The notes: generated from the sequence alone by a model not told the origin. Shown: positions 50,759 to 59,767, counted from the first letter of the stretch. The stretch: DNA of 64,000 bases from Pseudomonas sp. R-28-1W-6 (GCF_009799925.1 NZ_WELK01000001.1:124001-188000); one strand, 5' to 3'. A program made the numbers and translations.

Positions 50759-51910
50759 CTAGTCGCCGGCCAGTGCCTGCGGGGCGAGAAAGGCCGCGCG
50801 GCGCCAGGCCAGCCAGACGAACAGCGCGGCCCCGGCGGCCATCAGCAGCGGCAGCGCATGGCCGCTCAGCCACTGGCTGGCGGCGCCGGTGGACAGCGGT
50901 CCGAGCAGGCAGCCGACGCCCCAGAGCAGGGCGATGTGGGCATTGGCGCGGACCAGCGCATCATCGCGGTAGAACTGCCCGACCAGGATCAGCGACAGGG
51001 TGTACAGGCCGCCGGCCGAGGCGCCGAACAGCACCAGCAGCGGCCAGATCAGCGGCGTGTGCAGCAGTGGCGGAATCGCCAGGCTGGACAGCAGCAACAC
51101 CACCCCGCAGATGCGGAACAGCAGGCCGCGCGGCACCCGGTCGGCGAGCAGGCCGATGGGCAGCTGCAGCAGGGCATCGCCGACCACCACCACGCTGGCC
51201 ATCAGCAGGGCGCTGTCCTGGGCGAAGCCTTCGCGCAGCAGGTACACCGGCAGCAGGGTCAGCACCATGGCCTCGAAGGCGGCGAACAGCACCACCGCCC
51301 AGGCAATCGCCGGCAGCTGCCGGCAGAACCCGAGCAAGCCGCGCCCGGCGGCGCTGTGGGCGTCCACCCTGGGCGCGCCGCCGTGGCCGAACAGCACGCT
51401 GCAACCGGCCACCAGCAGCCCGGCGGACAGCCAGAAGCCCAGATCACCGTCGCTGCCGATCAGGGTCAGCAACAGCGGCCCGCACAGCTGGCTGAGGGCG
51501 AAGCCGGTGCCATACAGGGCCACCAGGCGCCCGCGCAGACGCTCCTCGACCAGCTGGTTGATCCAGCTCTCGCCGAGAACGAACACCACGGTCAGGGAAA
51601 TGCCGATCAGCAGGCGTAGCAGCAGCCACAGCGGGTAGCTGGGCAACAGCGCCAGCAGGCCGACCGACACGGCGCTGGCCAGCAGGCACAGGCGCAGGGT
51701 GCGCGGCGTGCCCAGCCAGCCGGCCAGGCGCCCGGTCAGGCGCGCGCCGAGCAGCACGCCGATGGCCGGCATGCCCGCCATCACGCCGATGGCGAACGGC
51801 CCGTAGCCCCAGCTCTCCAGGCGCAGCGAGACCAGCGGCAGGGTCACGCCCAGGGCCAGGCCGACGATGATCACCGCCGAGCAGACGGCGAAATAGGTAC
51901 CCCAACGCAT
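50759..51910 (-). CDS. MFS transporter (YcaD/MdfA-like)
   Basis: 383 residues, twelve predicted membrane helices. The MFS loop motif is GARLTGRLAGWLGTPRTLRL after helix 2; ESWINQLVEERLRGRLVALYG is a typical MFS_1/YcaD stretch. Substrate unknown; neighbours in polyamine catabolism suggest an amine or a related compound. The ATG at 51910 has AAGGA at 7 bases; an in-frame ATG two codons upstream is too close to it. A strong terminator-like hairpin lies 29 bases upstream of the start. Confidence 0.85.
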   Translation of the reverse strand: MRWGTYFAVCSAVIIVGLALGVTLPLVSLRLESWGYGPFAIGVMAGMPAIGVLLGARLTGRLAGWLGTPRTLRLCLLASAVSVGLLALLPSYPLWLLLRLLIGISLTVVFVLGESWINQLVEERLRGRLVALYGTGFALSQLCGPLLLTLIGSDGDLGFWLSAGLLVAGCSVLFGHGGAPRVDAHSAAGRGLLGFCRQLPAIAWAVVLFAAFEAMVLTLLPVYLLREGFAQDSALLMASVVVVGDALLQLPIGLLADRVPRGLLFRICGVVLLLSSLAIPPLLHTPLIWPLLVLFGASAGGLYTLSLILVGQFYRDDALVRANAHIALLWGVGCLLGPLSTGAASQWLSGHALPLLMAAGAALFVWLAWRRAAFLAPQALAGD

Positions 51911-51938
51911 AGCCATGTCCTTTCCATTGTCTGGCCGC

Positions 51939-51976
51939 AAAAAAGCAAACGGCCGGGTTTCCTAGGAAACCCGGCC
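51939..51976 (-). terminator. Strong terminator just upstream of the MFS gene
   Basis: GGCCGGGTTTC and GAAACCCGGCC, 11 base pairs with a CTAG loop, followed on the minus strand by GTTTGCTTTTTT. It ends 29 bases before the MFS ATG, so it is either the kauB terminator or an attenuator in an MFS leader. Confidence 0.75.
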
Positions 51977-52076
51977 GCAGGTGTGGCTCGCCAGAGCCGG
52001 CTCCTCTCAAGAAGAGCGGACCTTCATCAAAACGCTACCCGGTCTTACCTCGACCGGGTTCACCGCCCATCCAGAG
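51977..52076 (-). promoter_or_regulatory. Hairpin-rich candidate leader or small RNA before the MFS gene
   Basis: Minus-strand sequence holds several stems: CCCGGTC/GACCGGG with a GAGGTAA loop (52037-52057), GGCTC/GAGCC with a TGGC loop (51984-51997), and CTCT/AGAG around TCTTG. It ends at the strong terminator. No reading frame. I do not recognise a known riboswitch. Confidence 0.3.
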
Positions 52077-52199
52077 CTTCGGGACTAAGGCCAGGCCAGG
52101 CGCCCCGCAGCTTTTAAGCGCAGCGTACTGCTGTACGTGAGCATTAAAAGCGAGGACGCAACGCCGTATGGCCGACGACCAGGAGATCGTCCAGCGTAC
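52077..52199. repeat. Intergenic stem-loop element, copy 3 (diverged, one end missing)
   Basis: On the minus strand it starts directly after the kauB TAA with GTACGCTGGACGATCTCCTG, then GGCCATACGGCGTT as in copy 2. An inner stem GCTTTTAA/TTAAAAGC replaces that of copy 2, and the central hairpin is CGTAC/GTACG. Similarity to copy 2 runs to about 52077; the right terminal repeat is missing. Confidence 0.7.
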
Positions 52200-53693
52200 T
52201 TACAGCTTGATCCAGGTGGCTTTCAGCTCGGTGTACTTGTCGAAGGCATGCAGCGACTTGTCACGGCCGTTGCCGGACTGCTTGTAGCCACCGAACGGCG
52301 CGGTCATGTCGCCGCCGTCGTACTGGTTGACCCACATGCTGCCGACGCGCAGCGCCTTGGCGGTCATGTGCGCCTTGGACAGGTTGCTGGTCCAGATCGC
52401 CGCGGCCAGACCGTAGATGCTGTCGTTGGCGATGGCGATGGCTTCTTCGGTGGTGTCGAACGGGATCACCGTCAGCACCGGGCCGAAGATCTCTTCCTTG
52501 GCGATGCGCATGTCATTGTGCGCGTCGTCGAAGATGGTCGGCTCGACGTACACCCCGCCGGTTTCGCTGAGGGTCTGGCGGCCGCCGCAGAGCAGCTTGG
52601 CCTGGTCGGCATGGCCGGCCTCGATGTACGACAGCACGCTGTTCAGGTGGCCCTGGTCGACCAGCGCGCCGACCTGGGTTTCCGGGTCCAGCGAGTGGCC
52701 GACCTTCCAGGCCTGCATGGCCTCGACCACCATGGGCATGAACTGGTCCTTGATCGAGCGCTGCACCAGCAGGCGCGAACCGGCGGTGCACATCTCGCCC
52801 TGGTTGAAGCAGATGGCCATGGCCGCAGCCTCGGCGGCATCCTTCAGGCTGGGCGCGTCCTCGAAGACGATGTTGGCGCTCTTGCCGCCCGCCTCCAGCC
52901 AGACGCGCTTCATGTTCGACTCGCCGGCGTAGATCATCAGCTGCTTGGCGATCTTGGTCGAGCCGGTGAACACCAGGGTGTCGACGTCCATGTGCAGGGC
53001 CAGGGCCTTGCCCACGGTATGCCCGTAGCCCGGCAGGACGTTGAGCACGCCGGCCGGGATGCCGGCCTCGAGGGCCAGCTGGGCCATGCGGATGGCGGTC
53101 AGCGGCGATTTTTCCGACGGCTTGACGATCACCGAGTTGCCGGTGGCCAGGGCCGGGCCGAGCTTCCAGGCGGTCATGATCATCGGGAAGTTCCACGGCA
53201 CGATGGCGGCGACCACGCCGACCGGCTCGCGGGTGACCAGGCCCAGCTCGTCGTGCGGGGTGGCGGCCACTTCGTCGTAGATCTTGTCGATCGCCTCGCC
53301 GCTCCAGCGGATGGCGCGCGAGGCACCGGCCACGTCGACGCTCAGGGCGAAGCCGATCGGCTTGCCCATGTCGAGGGTTTCCAGCAGGGCCAGTTCTTCG
53401 GCGTGGGCATCCAGCAGGTCGGCGAAGCGCACCATGATCTTCTTGCGCTCGACCGGCTTGAGCCGCGACCACACGCCGGACTCGAAGGTGGCGCGGGCAT
53501 CGGCCACGGCCCGTTCGGCATCCGGCGCATCGCAGCTGGCCACCAGGCAGAGCAGGCGCCCGTCCACCGGGCTCACGCATTCGAAGGTGGCGGCGGAAAC
53601 GGCTTCGCAGAGTTCGCCGTGGATCAGGGCGCGGCCCTCGATCTTCAGGTTCTTGGCGCGCTGTTCCCAGTCGGCACGGGTCAGGGTAGTCAT
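52200..53693 (-). CDS. kauB: 4-guanidinobutyraldehyde / gamma-glutamyl-aminobutyraldehyde dehydrogenase
   Basis: 497 residues (MTTLTRADWEQRAKNLKIEG...), equal to KauB of P. aeruginosa. The ALDH signatures are VVAAIVPWNFPMIMTAWKLGPALATGN, WLEAGGKSANIVF and the active-site Cys in FNQGEMCTAGSRLLV. It oxidises the aldehydes formed in arginine and polyamine breakdown. A GAGGA lies before the ATG at 53693, and the upstream start at 53744 is less supported. PauR (41461) is the likely repressor. Confidence 0.92.
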   Translation of the reverse strand: MTTLTRADWEQRAKNLKIEGRALIHGELCEAVSAATFECVSPVDGRLLCLVASCDAPDAERAVADARATFESGVWSRLKPVERKKIMVRFADLLDAHAEELALLETLDMGKPIGFALSVDVAGASRAIRWSGEAIDKIYDEVAATPHDELGLVTREPVGVVAAIVPWNFPMIMTAWKLGPALATGNSVIVKPSEKSPLTAIRMAQLALEAGIPAGVLNVLPGYGHTVGKALALHMDVDTLVFTGSTKIAKQLMIYAGESNMKRVWLEAGGKSANIVFEDAPSLKDAAEAAAMAICFNQGEMCTAGSRLLVQRSIKDQFMPMVVEAMQAWKVGHSLDPETQVGALVDQGHLNSVLSYIEAGHADQAKLLCGGRQTLSETGGVYVEPTIFDDAHNDMRIAKEEIFGPVLTVIPFDTTEEAIAIANDSIYGLAAAIWTSNLSKAHMTAKALRVGSMWVNQYDGGDMTAPFGGYKQSGNGRDKSLHAFDKYTELKATWIKL

Positions 53694-53845
53694 GCGGGAG
53701 TCCTCGGTGAAAGCGTGTCGCAAATCGACAACACGCACTGTCAATTATTCTGCCAGGCCGCTTGCCTGCCATCGTGCCCGTAACACTAAACCAGAGGCCG
53801 TGACCTTTTCAATATTTTTGACAGAAGGCCGCCAAACGCCTTGCA

Positions 53846-53865
53846 ATGTTCGTTTTATCAAACAT
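53846..53865. promoter_or_regulatory. Imperfect palindrome in the kauB-cupin divergent gap
   Basis: ATGTTCG-TTTTAT-CAAACAT, matching in 6 of 7 positions per arm. It lies 42 bases before the cupin ATG and about 150 bases from kauB. An operator for a regulator such as PauR is plausible but not shown. Confidence 0.4.
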
Positions 53866-53907
53866 AGACTCCGGGACGTTTCCGCCCACCCAGACCTGGA
53901 CAGGCCC

Positions 53908-54270
53908 ATGCATATCGAGCAGATCGTCGACTTCGCCACCGCCGGCACCGCGCCCGAGCACTACCGCCCGGCACCCGAGAAAATCCTCAAGGGCGACCCC
54001 GAGCAGAGTGTACGCAACCATTACGGCAGCCCGTGCGGCCAGTTCCATGCAGGCATCTGGGAAGGCGCCGTCGGCCACTGGACGATCAACTACACCGAGC
54101 ACGAGTACTGCGAGATCCTCCAGGGCGTCTCGGTGATCCGCGATGCGGCCGGCAATGCCAAGACCGTGCGCGCCGGCGACCGCTTCGTGATCCCGGCCGG
54201 CCTCAGCGGCACCTGGGAAGTGCTGGAGCCGTGCCGCAAGGTGTACGTGATGTTCGAGGCCAAGGCCTAA
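53908..54270 (+). CDS. Cupin domain protein (DUF861-like)
   Basis: 120 residues. A single cupin barrel: GAVGHWTINYTEHEYCEILQGVSVIRD and RAGDRFVIPAGLSGTWEVLEPCRKVYVMFEA. This is the DUF861/(S)-ureidoglycine aminohydrolase-like cupin type often linked to amine or polyamine genes. Divergent from kauB over 214 bases. Function not established. Ends at a terminator. Confidence 0.85.
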   Translation: MHIEQIVDFATAGTAPEHYRPAPEKILKGDPEQSVRNHYGSPCGQFHAGIWEGAVGHWTINYTEHEYCEILQGVSVIRDAAGNAKTVRAGDRFVIPAGLSGTWEVLEPCRKVYVMFEAKA

Positions 54271-54311
54271 CTGCACGCCGCCCCGGGGCGGCGCCCCCGC
54301 GTGACCCTGTT

Positions 54312-54335
54312 GCCCGCGTGACTGCGGGCTTTTTT
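54312..54335 (+). terminator. Rho-independent terminator after the cupin gene
   Basis: GCCCGC/GCGGGC with a GTGACT loop, followed by six T. It lies about 40 bases after the cupin stop. Confidence 0.75.
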
Positions 54336-54446
54336 ATGCGCGCCGCGCCCTTCGCGGCCGAAGCCGCTGCCACGGGCGGGGCGTTGGCCGCTGGCAAAAA
54401 AACCGGGCCATGCGGCCCGCAAACATGCTTCCACCTTGAGGTTCGC

Positions 54447-55178
54447 TTACAGGGCGTGGGCCTGGTACAGCGCGGTCAGCGCCTCGCCACGCAGGTAGGC
54501 CAGTTCCACCGCGCGGCGGTCGCGCGGGCGGGCCAGCGGTACATTCAGTTCAAGCTGCAGGCGGCTAGGTGTACCACCGAGGATCAGCACCCGGTCGCTG
54601 AGGTAGAACGCCTCGTCCAGATCATGGGTGACCAGCAGCAGGGCGATGCCGTAATGCTCGGCGAGGGCGACCACCAGGTCCTGCAGTTTCATGCGGGTGA
54701 AGGCATCCACCGCGCTAAAGGGCTCATCGAGCAGCAGCACCTGTGGCCGGCCGAACAGGCCGCGGGCGATGGCCACGCGCTGGGCCATGCCGCCGGAGAG
54801 CTGCTTGGGCAGTTTCTCGGCATGCCCGGCCAGGCCGACATCCTGCAACAGCTGGCTGACCCACGCGGTGTCGGCGGCGCGGCCGGCGGCAAAGCCGATG
54901 TTCTCGGCCACCGTCAACCAGGGCAACAGGCGCGGCTCCTGGAACACCACGCCAATACCGCTGCCCCGGCCGAAGCCGAGCAGCGGGTTGAGCTCCAGGC
55001 TGCCGGAAAAGTCGCGATCGAGCCCGGCGGCGATGCGCAGCAAGGTGCTCTTGCCGCAACCACTGGGGCCGAGCAGGCTGACGATCTCGCCGGGGGCCAG
55101 GGCCAGGCTGACTTCATCGAGCACCTGCACGCCGGCGAAGGCCTTGCGGATGCCCTGCAGTTGCAGCAATGCGCTCAT
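54447..55178 (-). CDS. ABC transporter ATP-binding protein, sulfonate/nitrate type
   Basis: 243 residues from the ATG at 55178 with GGAGG upstream. Walker A GPSGCGKSTLL, Q-loop VVFQEPRLLPWL, signature LSGGMAQRVAIARG, Walker B VLLLDEPFSAVDAF, H-loop LVTHDLDEAFYL. This is the SsuB/TauB/NrtC branch for small organosulfur or nitrogen compounds. One base separates it from the permease gene. Neighbours point to sulfonates. Confidence 0.9.
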   Translation of the reverse strand: MSALLQLQGIRKAFAGVQVLDEVSLALAPGEIVSLLGPSGCGKSTLLRIAAGLDRDFSGSLELNPLLGFGRGSGIGVVFQEPRLLPWLTVAENIGFAAGRAADTAWVSQLLQDVGLAGHAEKLPKQLSGGMAQRVAIARGLFGRPQVLLLDEPFSAVDAFTRMKLQDLVVALAEHYGIALLLVTHDLDEAFYLSDRVLILGGTPSRLQLELNVPLARPRDRRAVELAYLRGEALTALYQAHAL

Positions 55179-55179
55179 C

Positions 55180-56007
55180 TCAGGCCTCCCCACCGCTGTA
55201 GCTGTCGCGCCAATGCAGGGCGCGGCTTTCCAGGTTTTTCAGCAGGCCATCGCTGAGCTTGCCGAGCAGCGCGAGCAGGACGATGGCGGCGAGCACCAGG
55301 TCCGGCCGCGACGTTTCGCGACCGTCGCTGAGCAGGTAGCCGAGGCCCTGGGTGGCAGCGATCAGTTCGGCGGCGACGAGGAACATCCAGCTCAGGCTGA
55401 GAGCCCCACGCAGGCCGGTGAACAGGTTGGGCAATGCCGCCGGCAGGAGGATGCGCCGGGTCAGGGCGAAGGCCGACAAGCCATGCAGCCGGCCGACTTC
55501 CACCAGTTTGCGATCGACCCCGCGAATGCCGGCGAGCAGCGCCAGGTACACCGGGAAGAAGGCGCCGAGGGCGATCAGCACGATCTTCGGTGTCTCGTCG
55601 ATGCCCAGCCAGAGCAGCAGCAACGGCACCCAGGCCAGGCTGGGAATCGCCCGCAAGGCCTGGAAGCTAGGTTCCAAGTAGGCCTCGGCGCGGCGGCTGA
55701 GGCCGACCCAGGCACCGATCAGCACAGCCAGGCCGGCACCGCAGGCAAAACCCGCGGCCACCCGCGCCAGGCTGACGCCGACATGCCCCCACAGCTCGCC
55801 GCTGGCCGCCAGCCAGTAGAGCGTTGCGCCGATCTGGCTGGGCGCCGGCAACTGGTGCGCCGGTACCCAACCCAGGCGCACCAGCGCCTCCAGCAGGCCG
55901 ACCAGCAGCAGCGGCAGCACCAGGCCACGCCAGCCCGCCAGAGTGGGGCGACGCCAGCGCGGCAGGCGCACGGCACCGCGCAGGGCGAGCAGGCTGGACG
56001 CGGGCAT
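55180..56007 (-). CDS. ABC transporter permease, sulfonate type
   Basis: 275 residues, six predicted membrane helices. The EAA loop is LHGLSAFALTRRILLPAALPNLFTGLRGALSLSW. Family BPD_transp_1 of the SsuC/TauC group. It is separated by one base from the ATPase gene and five bases from the binding protein, so the three form one operon. Confidence 0.9.
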   Translation of the reverse strand: MPASSLLALRGAVRLPRWRRPTLAGWRGLVLPLLLVGLLEALVRLGWVPAHQLPAPSQIGATLYWLAASGELWGHVGVSLARVAAGFACGAGLAVLIGAWVGLSRRAEAYLEPSFQALRAIPSLAWVPLLLLWLGIDETPKIVLIALGAFFPVYLALLAGIRGVDRKLVEVGRLHGLSAFALTRRILLPAALPNLFTGLRGALSLSWMFLVAAELIAATQGLGYLLSDGRETSRPDLVLAAIVLLALLGKLSDGLLKNLESRALHWRDSYSGGEA

Positions 56008-56012
56008 GGCCG

Positions 56013-57002
56013 TTACTCCGCCTTGGCCACGGGCTGGCCGATGACACTGGCCGCCAGTTGCGGGCTGATCAGTTGCTCGACGGTAGCGGCCACGTCGGTA
56101 CCCGGACGCACCAGTTGCTCCTCGACCAGGATCGGCGCGGCGGCTTTCAGCGCGGCAATGTGCTCGGCACCCGGCTGCGGGTTGCTGAAGTCGGTACGCG
56201 ACAGCTGCAGCTTGGCCACTTCCAGCGGCAGCTTGGCTTCACGGGCGAGCAGCTCGGCGGTCTCCTGCGGATGGCTGACGGCCCAGTGGCGGGCCTTCTC
56301 GTAGGCGCCGATGACTTTCTCGATCAGCTTGGGCTGCTCCTTGAGGAAGCTGTCGCTGACGTTGAGCACGCCGTAGCTGTTGAAGTCGACATTGCGGTAG
56401 AGCAGGCGCGAACCGGCCTGTAGCTGACTGGCGGCCAGATGCGGATCGAGGCCGGACCAGGCGTCGACATCACCACGCTCCAGGGCCACGCGGCCATCCG
56501 GATGCTGCAGGTGGACGATTTCCACGTCGTCCTTGTCCAGCCCGGCCGTTTGCAGGCTGCGCAGGAGGAACAGGTAGGGGTCGGTGCCCTTGGTGGCGGC
56601 GATCTTCTTGCCCTTGAGGTCGGCCAGGCTCTTGATCGGCGAGTCCTTCGGCACCGCCAGGGCGGTCCATTCCGGACGGCTGGCGATGTACACGGTCTTC
56701 ACCGGGCTGCCGTTGGCCCGGCTGAGCACGGCGGCCAGGCCGGCGGTGGAGGCGAAGTCGATGCTGCCGCCGTTGAGGTATTCGAGGGAGCGGTTGCTGC
56801 CCTGGCTGAACACCCACTTGACGCGGATGCCGTCGGCGGCGAGCTGTTTTTCGAGAATGCCCTGTTCCTTCAGCACCAGGCTGGTGGGGGCGTAGTAGGC
56901 GTAGTCCAGGCGGACTTCCTGGGGTGTTTCGGCCTGCACGCCGGCGGATGCCAGGGCGGCCAGCAGGGCGGTCAGGCCGTGACGCAATGTGAATTGTTTC
57001 AT
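56013..57002 (-). CDS. ABC transporter substrate-binding protein, aliphatic sulfonate type
   Basis: 329 residues with a signal peptide (MKQFTLRHGLTALLAALASAGVQA). The SsuA/TauA fold has VRLDYAYYAPTSLVLKEQG, NRSLEYLNGGSIDFASTAGLAAVLSRANG and KSLADLKGKKIAATKGTDPYLFLL. It binds alkyl sulfonates or related ligands in the periplasm. First gene of the operon, 96 bases after the OprD porin stop. Confidence 0.88.
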   Translation of the reverse strand: MKQFTLRHGLTALLAALASAGVQAETPQEVRLDYAYYAPTSLVLKEQGILEKQLAADGIRVKWVFSQGSNRSLEYLNGGSIDFASTAGLAAVLSRANGSPVKTVYIASRPEWTALAVPKDSPIKSLADLKGKKIAATKGTDPYLFLLRSLQTAGLDKDDVEIVHLQHPDGRVALERGDVDAWSGLDPHLAASQLQAGSRLLYRNVDFNSYGVLNVSDSFLKEQPKLIEKVIGAYEKARHWAVSHPQETAELLAREAKLPLEVAKLQLSRTDFSNPQPGAEHIAALKAAAPILVEEQLVRPGTDVAATVEQLISPQLAASVIGQPVAKAE

Positions 57003-57097
57003 GGGGTTCTCCTTGGCTCTTGGGCAGATGCCTTCCGGCCCGATGGCGGGCTGGTCAGGAGGTGGCGCCGGCGGGGTTCGCCGGCGCCCTGGGTGAA

Positions 57098-58423
57098 TCA
57101 GAGGATCGGCAGGCTGTAGCTGAGGATCAGGCGGTTCTCGTCCTGGTCAGCCGCCGCGTTGCCGCGCAGGCTGGCGTTGCGCCAGGACACGCCGAGGCCC
57201 TTGAGGGCGCCCTCCTGCAGGGTGTAGTCGAGACGGAAGTCGCGTTCCCATTCCTGCTTGTCGCCGTCGGCCGAGTCGATGTTGTCGCCGGACAGGTAGG
57301 TGACGGTGGCTTTCAGGCCCGGTACGCCGACCTTGCTGAAGTCATAGCCGTACTCGGCCAGCCAGGTGCGCTCGCCGGCACTGAGGAACTTGCCGATCTG
57401 GCGGTCGGTGATCAGGTAGGCGGTGGCGCCATCGCCCTGGTTCAGATAGGGGAAGTTGCTGTCGCCGGCGACTTCCTGATAGCCGGCGCTCAGCGCATGG
57501 CCACCGAGGGTGTAGGTGAACAGCGCACTCCAGGTGTTGTTGTCGACTTCACCTTTGTCGCTGTCGCCGCTCTCCCAGTAACCGCTGCTCTTGTAGCCAT
57601 CAGCACGCCCGGCAGCGCTGCCGTTCTTGCCATCGGAGCTGCTGTTGAAATAGCGCAGGTCGGACTTCAGCGCGCCCGGGCCGATGGCCAGGTTGTGGGT
57701 CAGGCCGAGAAAGTGCTGCTGGTAGAACTCGTTCAGCTCGCCGTAGTAGTACTGCGCCAGCAGGTTCTTGCTGATCTTGTAGTCGCCACCGGCGTAGTAG
57801 AACTTGTTGCTGAACTGGCCAGTCTTGGCGTTGTTGGCGCCACCAATCGACAGGCCTTCGCTGCTGCTCGAACTGCGCCCCTTGGCATGCTCCAGTTGGC
57901 CGCCGATCAGGGTCAGGTTGTCGATTTCATTGGAGGTGATCTGCCCGCCCTCGAAGGTCTGCGGCAGCAGGCGGCCGTCGTTGAAGGTCACCACCGGCAG
58001 CTTCGGCTGCAGGGTGCCGATGCGGCCTTCGGTCTTCGACAGGCGGACCTTGCCGGTCAGGCCGAGGCTGCTGAAGTCATCCACCGCGCGACCATCGTTG
58101 TCGGTGGGGAACACGGTCCCGGAGTACTTGTCGCTGCTCGGGTTGTAGTGACGCCCCTTGCCGGAGTCCAGCTTGATGCCGAGCAGACCGATGGCATCGA
58201 CGCCGACACCGACGGTGCCTTCGGTGAAGCCGGAGATGTAGTTGAACTGGAAACCCTGACCCCATTCTTCCTGGGTGTTGGCCGCTTCGTTGCGGGTGTC
58301 CTGGTTGATGTAGAAATTGCGCAGGCCGATGGTCGCCTTGCTGTCTTCGATGAAACCGGCGGCGCCGGCCTGCTGGGCGATGGCGCCGAGGGCGACGGCC
58401 AGGGCCAGGGATGACTTGTTCAT
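57098..58423 (-). CDS. OprD family outer membrane porin
   Basis: 441 residues. Signal peptide MNKSSLALAVALGAIAQQAGAAG, then GFIEDSKATIGLRNFYINQDTRN, which is the OprD-family opening, and a beta-rich body with the C-terminal strand LILSYSLPIL. OprD porins admit small organic substrates; next to sulfonate transport genes it probably admits organosulfur compounds. Divergent from the second binding-protein gene over a 369-base gap. Confidence 0.92.
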   Translation of the reverse strand: MNKSSLALAVALGAIAQQAGAAGFIEDSKATIGLRNFYINQDTRNEAANTQEEWGQGFQFNYISGFTEGTVGVGVDAIGLLGIKLDSGKGRHYNPSSDKYSGTVFPTDNDGRAVDDFSSLGLTGKVRLSKTEGRIGTLQPKLPVVTFNDGRLLPQTFEGGQITSNEIDNLTLIGGQLEHAKGRSSSSSEGLSIGGANNAKTGQFSNKFYYAGGDYKISKNLLAQYYYGELNEFYQQHFLGLTHNLAIGPGALKSDLRYFNSSSDGKNGSAAGRADGYKSSGYWESGDSDKGEVDNNTWSALFTYTLGGHALSAGYQEVAGDSNFPYLNQGDGATAYLITDRQIGKFLSAGERTWLAEYGYDFSKVGVPGLKATVTYLSGDNIDSADGDKQEWERDFRLDYTLQEGALKGLGVSWRNASLRGNAAADQDENRLILSYSLPIL

Positions 58424-58792
58424 GCTCGATGCTCCAGATGCGTTCTTGGTCTCGTATGGGCTGGGGCTCGAGCCGGCATTCTGCGTGCCGTGCTGCGTAA
58501 GGAAGGAGAGCCCCTTTGATCGGGCTCGGTGCGGTGGTCCGCTGTCGGCTTGGGGTGCAATCTAGGGGATTTTTTTAATCCCTAAAAAGAATTATTTTTC
58601 ACTTTTATGTAACTAAAAAGAATATAAGAACAGTAGCAACAAACCCATAAGCTAATTCCTGAAAAGTATTTGTGAAGCGCTTTTTAGATCGACTAGCTTG
58701 TCTCAACCGGATCACCGGACTTCCTCTTCCCCCGAAGTTTCCTGTGCTCCGCCGCCTCGCAATGGCCGGAGTGCCCCTTGCAGAGGTCTGCC
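58424..58792. promoter_or_regulatory. AT-rich divergent control region (OprD / second binding protein)
   Basis: A 369-base gap without a gene. The stretch 58560-58680 is strikingly AT-rich for this genome. It contains an inverted repeat TAGGGGATT...AATCCCTA at 58563-58583 and repeats of the ACTAAAAAGAAT kind. The rest of the gap (58424-58560 and 58680-58790) has nothing recognisable. The pattern suits CysB-type binding, which is inference. Confidence 0.4.
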
Positions 58793-59767
58793 ATGTCCCC
58801 TTATTTGTTTACCCGCCGCGCCCTGCTCGGCCTCGGCTTGAGCCTCGGTCTGCTCGCCGCCCTGCCGGTCCAGGCCGAAACCCAGCTGCGCATCGGCTAC
58901 CAGAAATCCTCCACCCTGATCAGCCTGCTGAAGAGCCAGGGCACCCTGGAACAGGCCCTGGCCGGCCAGGACATCCGTATCAGCTGGCACGAGTTCGCCA
59001 GTGGCCAGCCGCTGCTGGAGGCACTGAATGTCGGCAATATCGATCTGTCCGCCGATGTCGCCGACACCGTGCCGGTGTTCGCCCAGGCCGCCGGCGCCCA
59101 GCTCACCTACTTCGCCCAGGAAGCGCCCTCGCCTGGCGCCCAGGCGATCATCGTGCGCAACGACTCACCGCTGCACAGCCTGAGCGAGCTGAAAGGCAAG
59201 CAGGTGGCAGTGACCAAAGCTGCCGGCAGCCACTACCTGCTGCTCGCCGCCCTGGCCAAGGCCGGGCTGCAGTTCAGCGATATCCAGCCGGCCTACCTGA
59301 CCCCGGCCGATGGCCGCGCCGCCTTCGAGAACGGCAAGGTGGATGCCTGGGTGACCTGGGAACCCTTCCTCAGCAGCGCCCAGCGCCAGCTGCCGACCCG
59401 CACCCTGGCCGATGGTCAGCAGTTGGCCAGCTACCAGCGCTACTACCTGACCAGCAATGCCTTCGCCAAGGCCCATCCGCAGGTGCTGCAGGTGGTGTTC
59501 AACGAGCTGGTGAAGACCGGTGACTGGCTGCGTGCCAATCCAGCCGCGGCGGCCAAGGTGCTCGGCCCGCTGTGGGGCAACCTCGACCCAGCCATCGTCG
59601 AGCAGGCCAACCAACGGCGCAGCTACCAGGTGCGCGCGGTGCAGGCCGCCAACCTCGGCGAGCAGCAGAAGATCGCCGACGCCTTCTTCGCCGAAGGCCT
59701 GCTGCCCAAGGCGGTGGATGCCAGCCAGGTAGCGATCTGGCAACCGGAGGCGAAGCATGGCCAGTGA
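58793..59767 (+). CDS. Aliphatic sulfonate-type ABC substrate-binding protein, second copy
   Basis: 324 residues, start ATG at 58793 (MSPYLFTRRALLGLGLSLGLL). Signal peptide to about residue 31 (VQAE). The fold segments LRIGYQKSSTLISLLKSQG, EFASGQPLLEALNVGNIDLSADVADTVP and KQVAVTKAAGSHYLLL are SsuA-like. Its stop overlaps the SfnC-like gene by 11 bases. No own permease follows, so it may share the divergent SsuBC-like transporter. Confidence 0.9.
   Translation: MSPYLFTRRALLGLGLSLGLLAALPVQAETQLRIGYQKSSTLISLLKSQGTLEQALAGQDIRISWHEFASGQPLLEALNVGNIDLSADVADTVPVFAQAAGAQLTYFAQEAPSPGAQAIIVRNDSPLHSLSELKGKQVAVTKAAGSHYLLLAALAKAGLQFSDIQPAYLTPADGRAAFENGKVDAWVTWEPFLSSAQRQLPTRTLADGQQLASYQRYYLTSNAFAKAHPQVLQVVFNELVKTGDWLRANPAAAAKVLGPLWGNLDPAIVEQANQRRSYQVRAVQAANLGEQQKIADAFFAEGLLPKAVDASQVAIWQPEAKHGQ

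Noticed and set aside
52030..52060. Resemblance of ACCCGGTC...AAGAC to guanidine-III riboswitch core
   Set aside because: Here the segment pairs with itself as CCCGGTC/GACCGGG, and the other conserved stem and pseudoknot of that class are absent.
58764..58783. Sigma-54-like GG-N10-GC spacing before the second binding-protein gene
   Set aside because: The -12 element would place the start of transcription at the ATG itself, leaving no leader, and the -24 half is poor.
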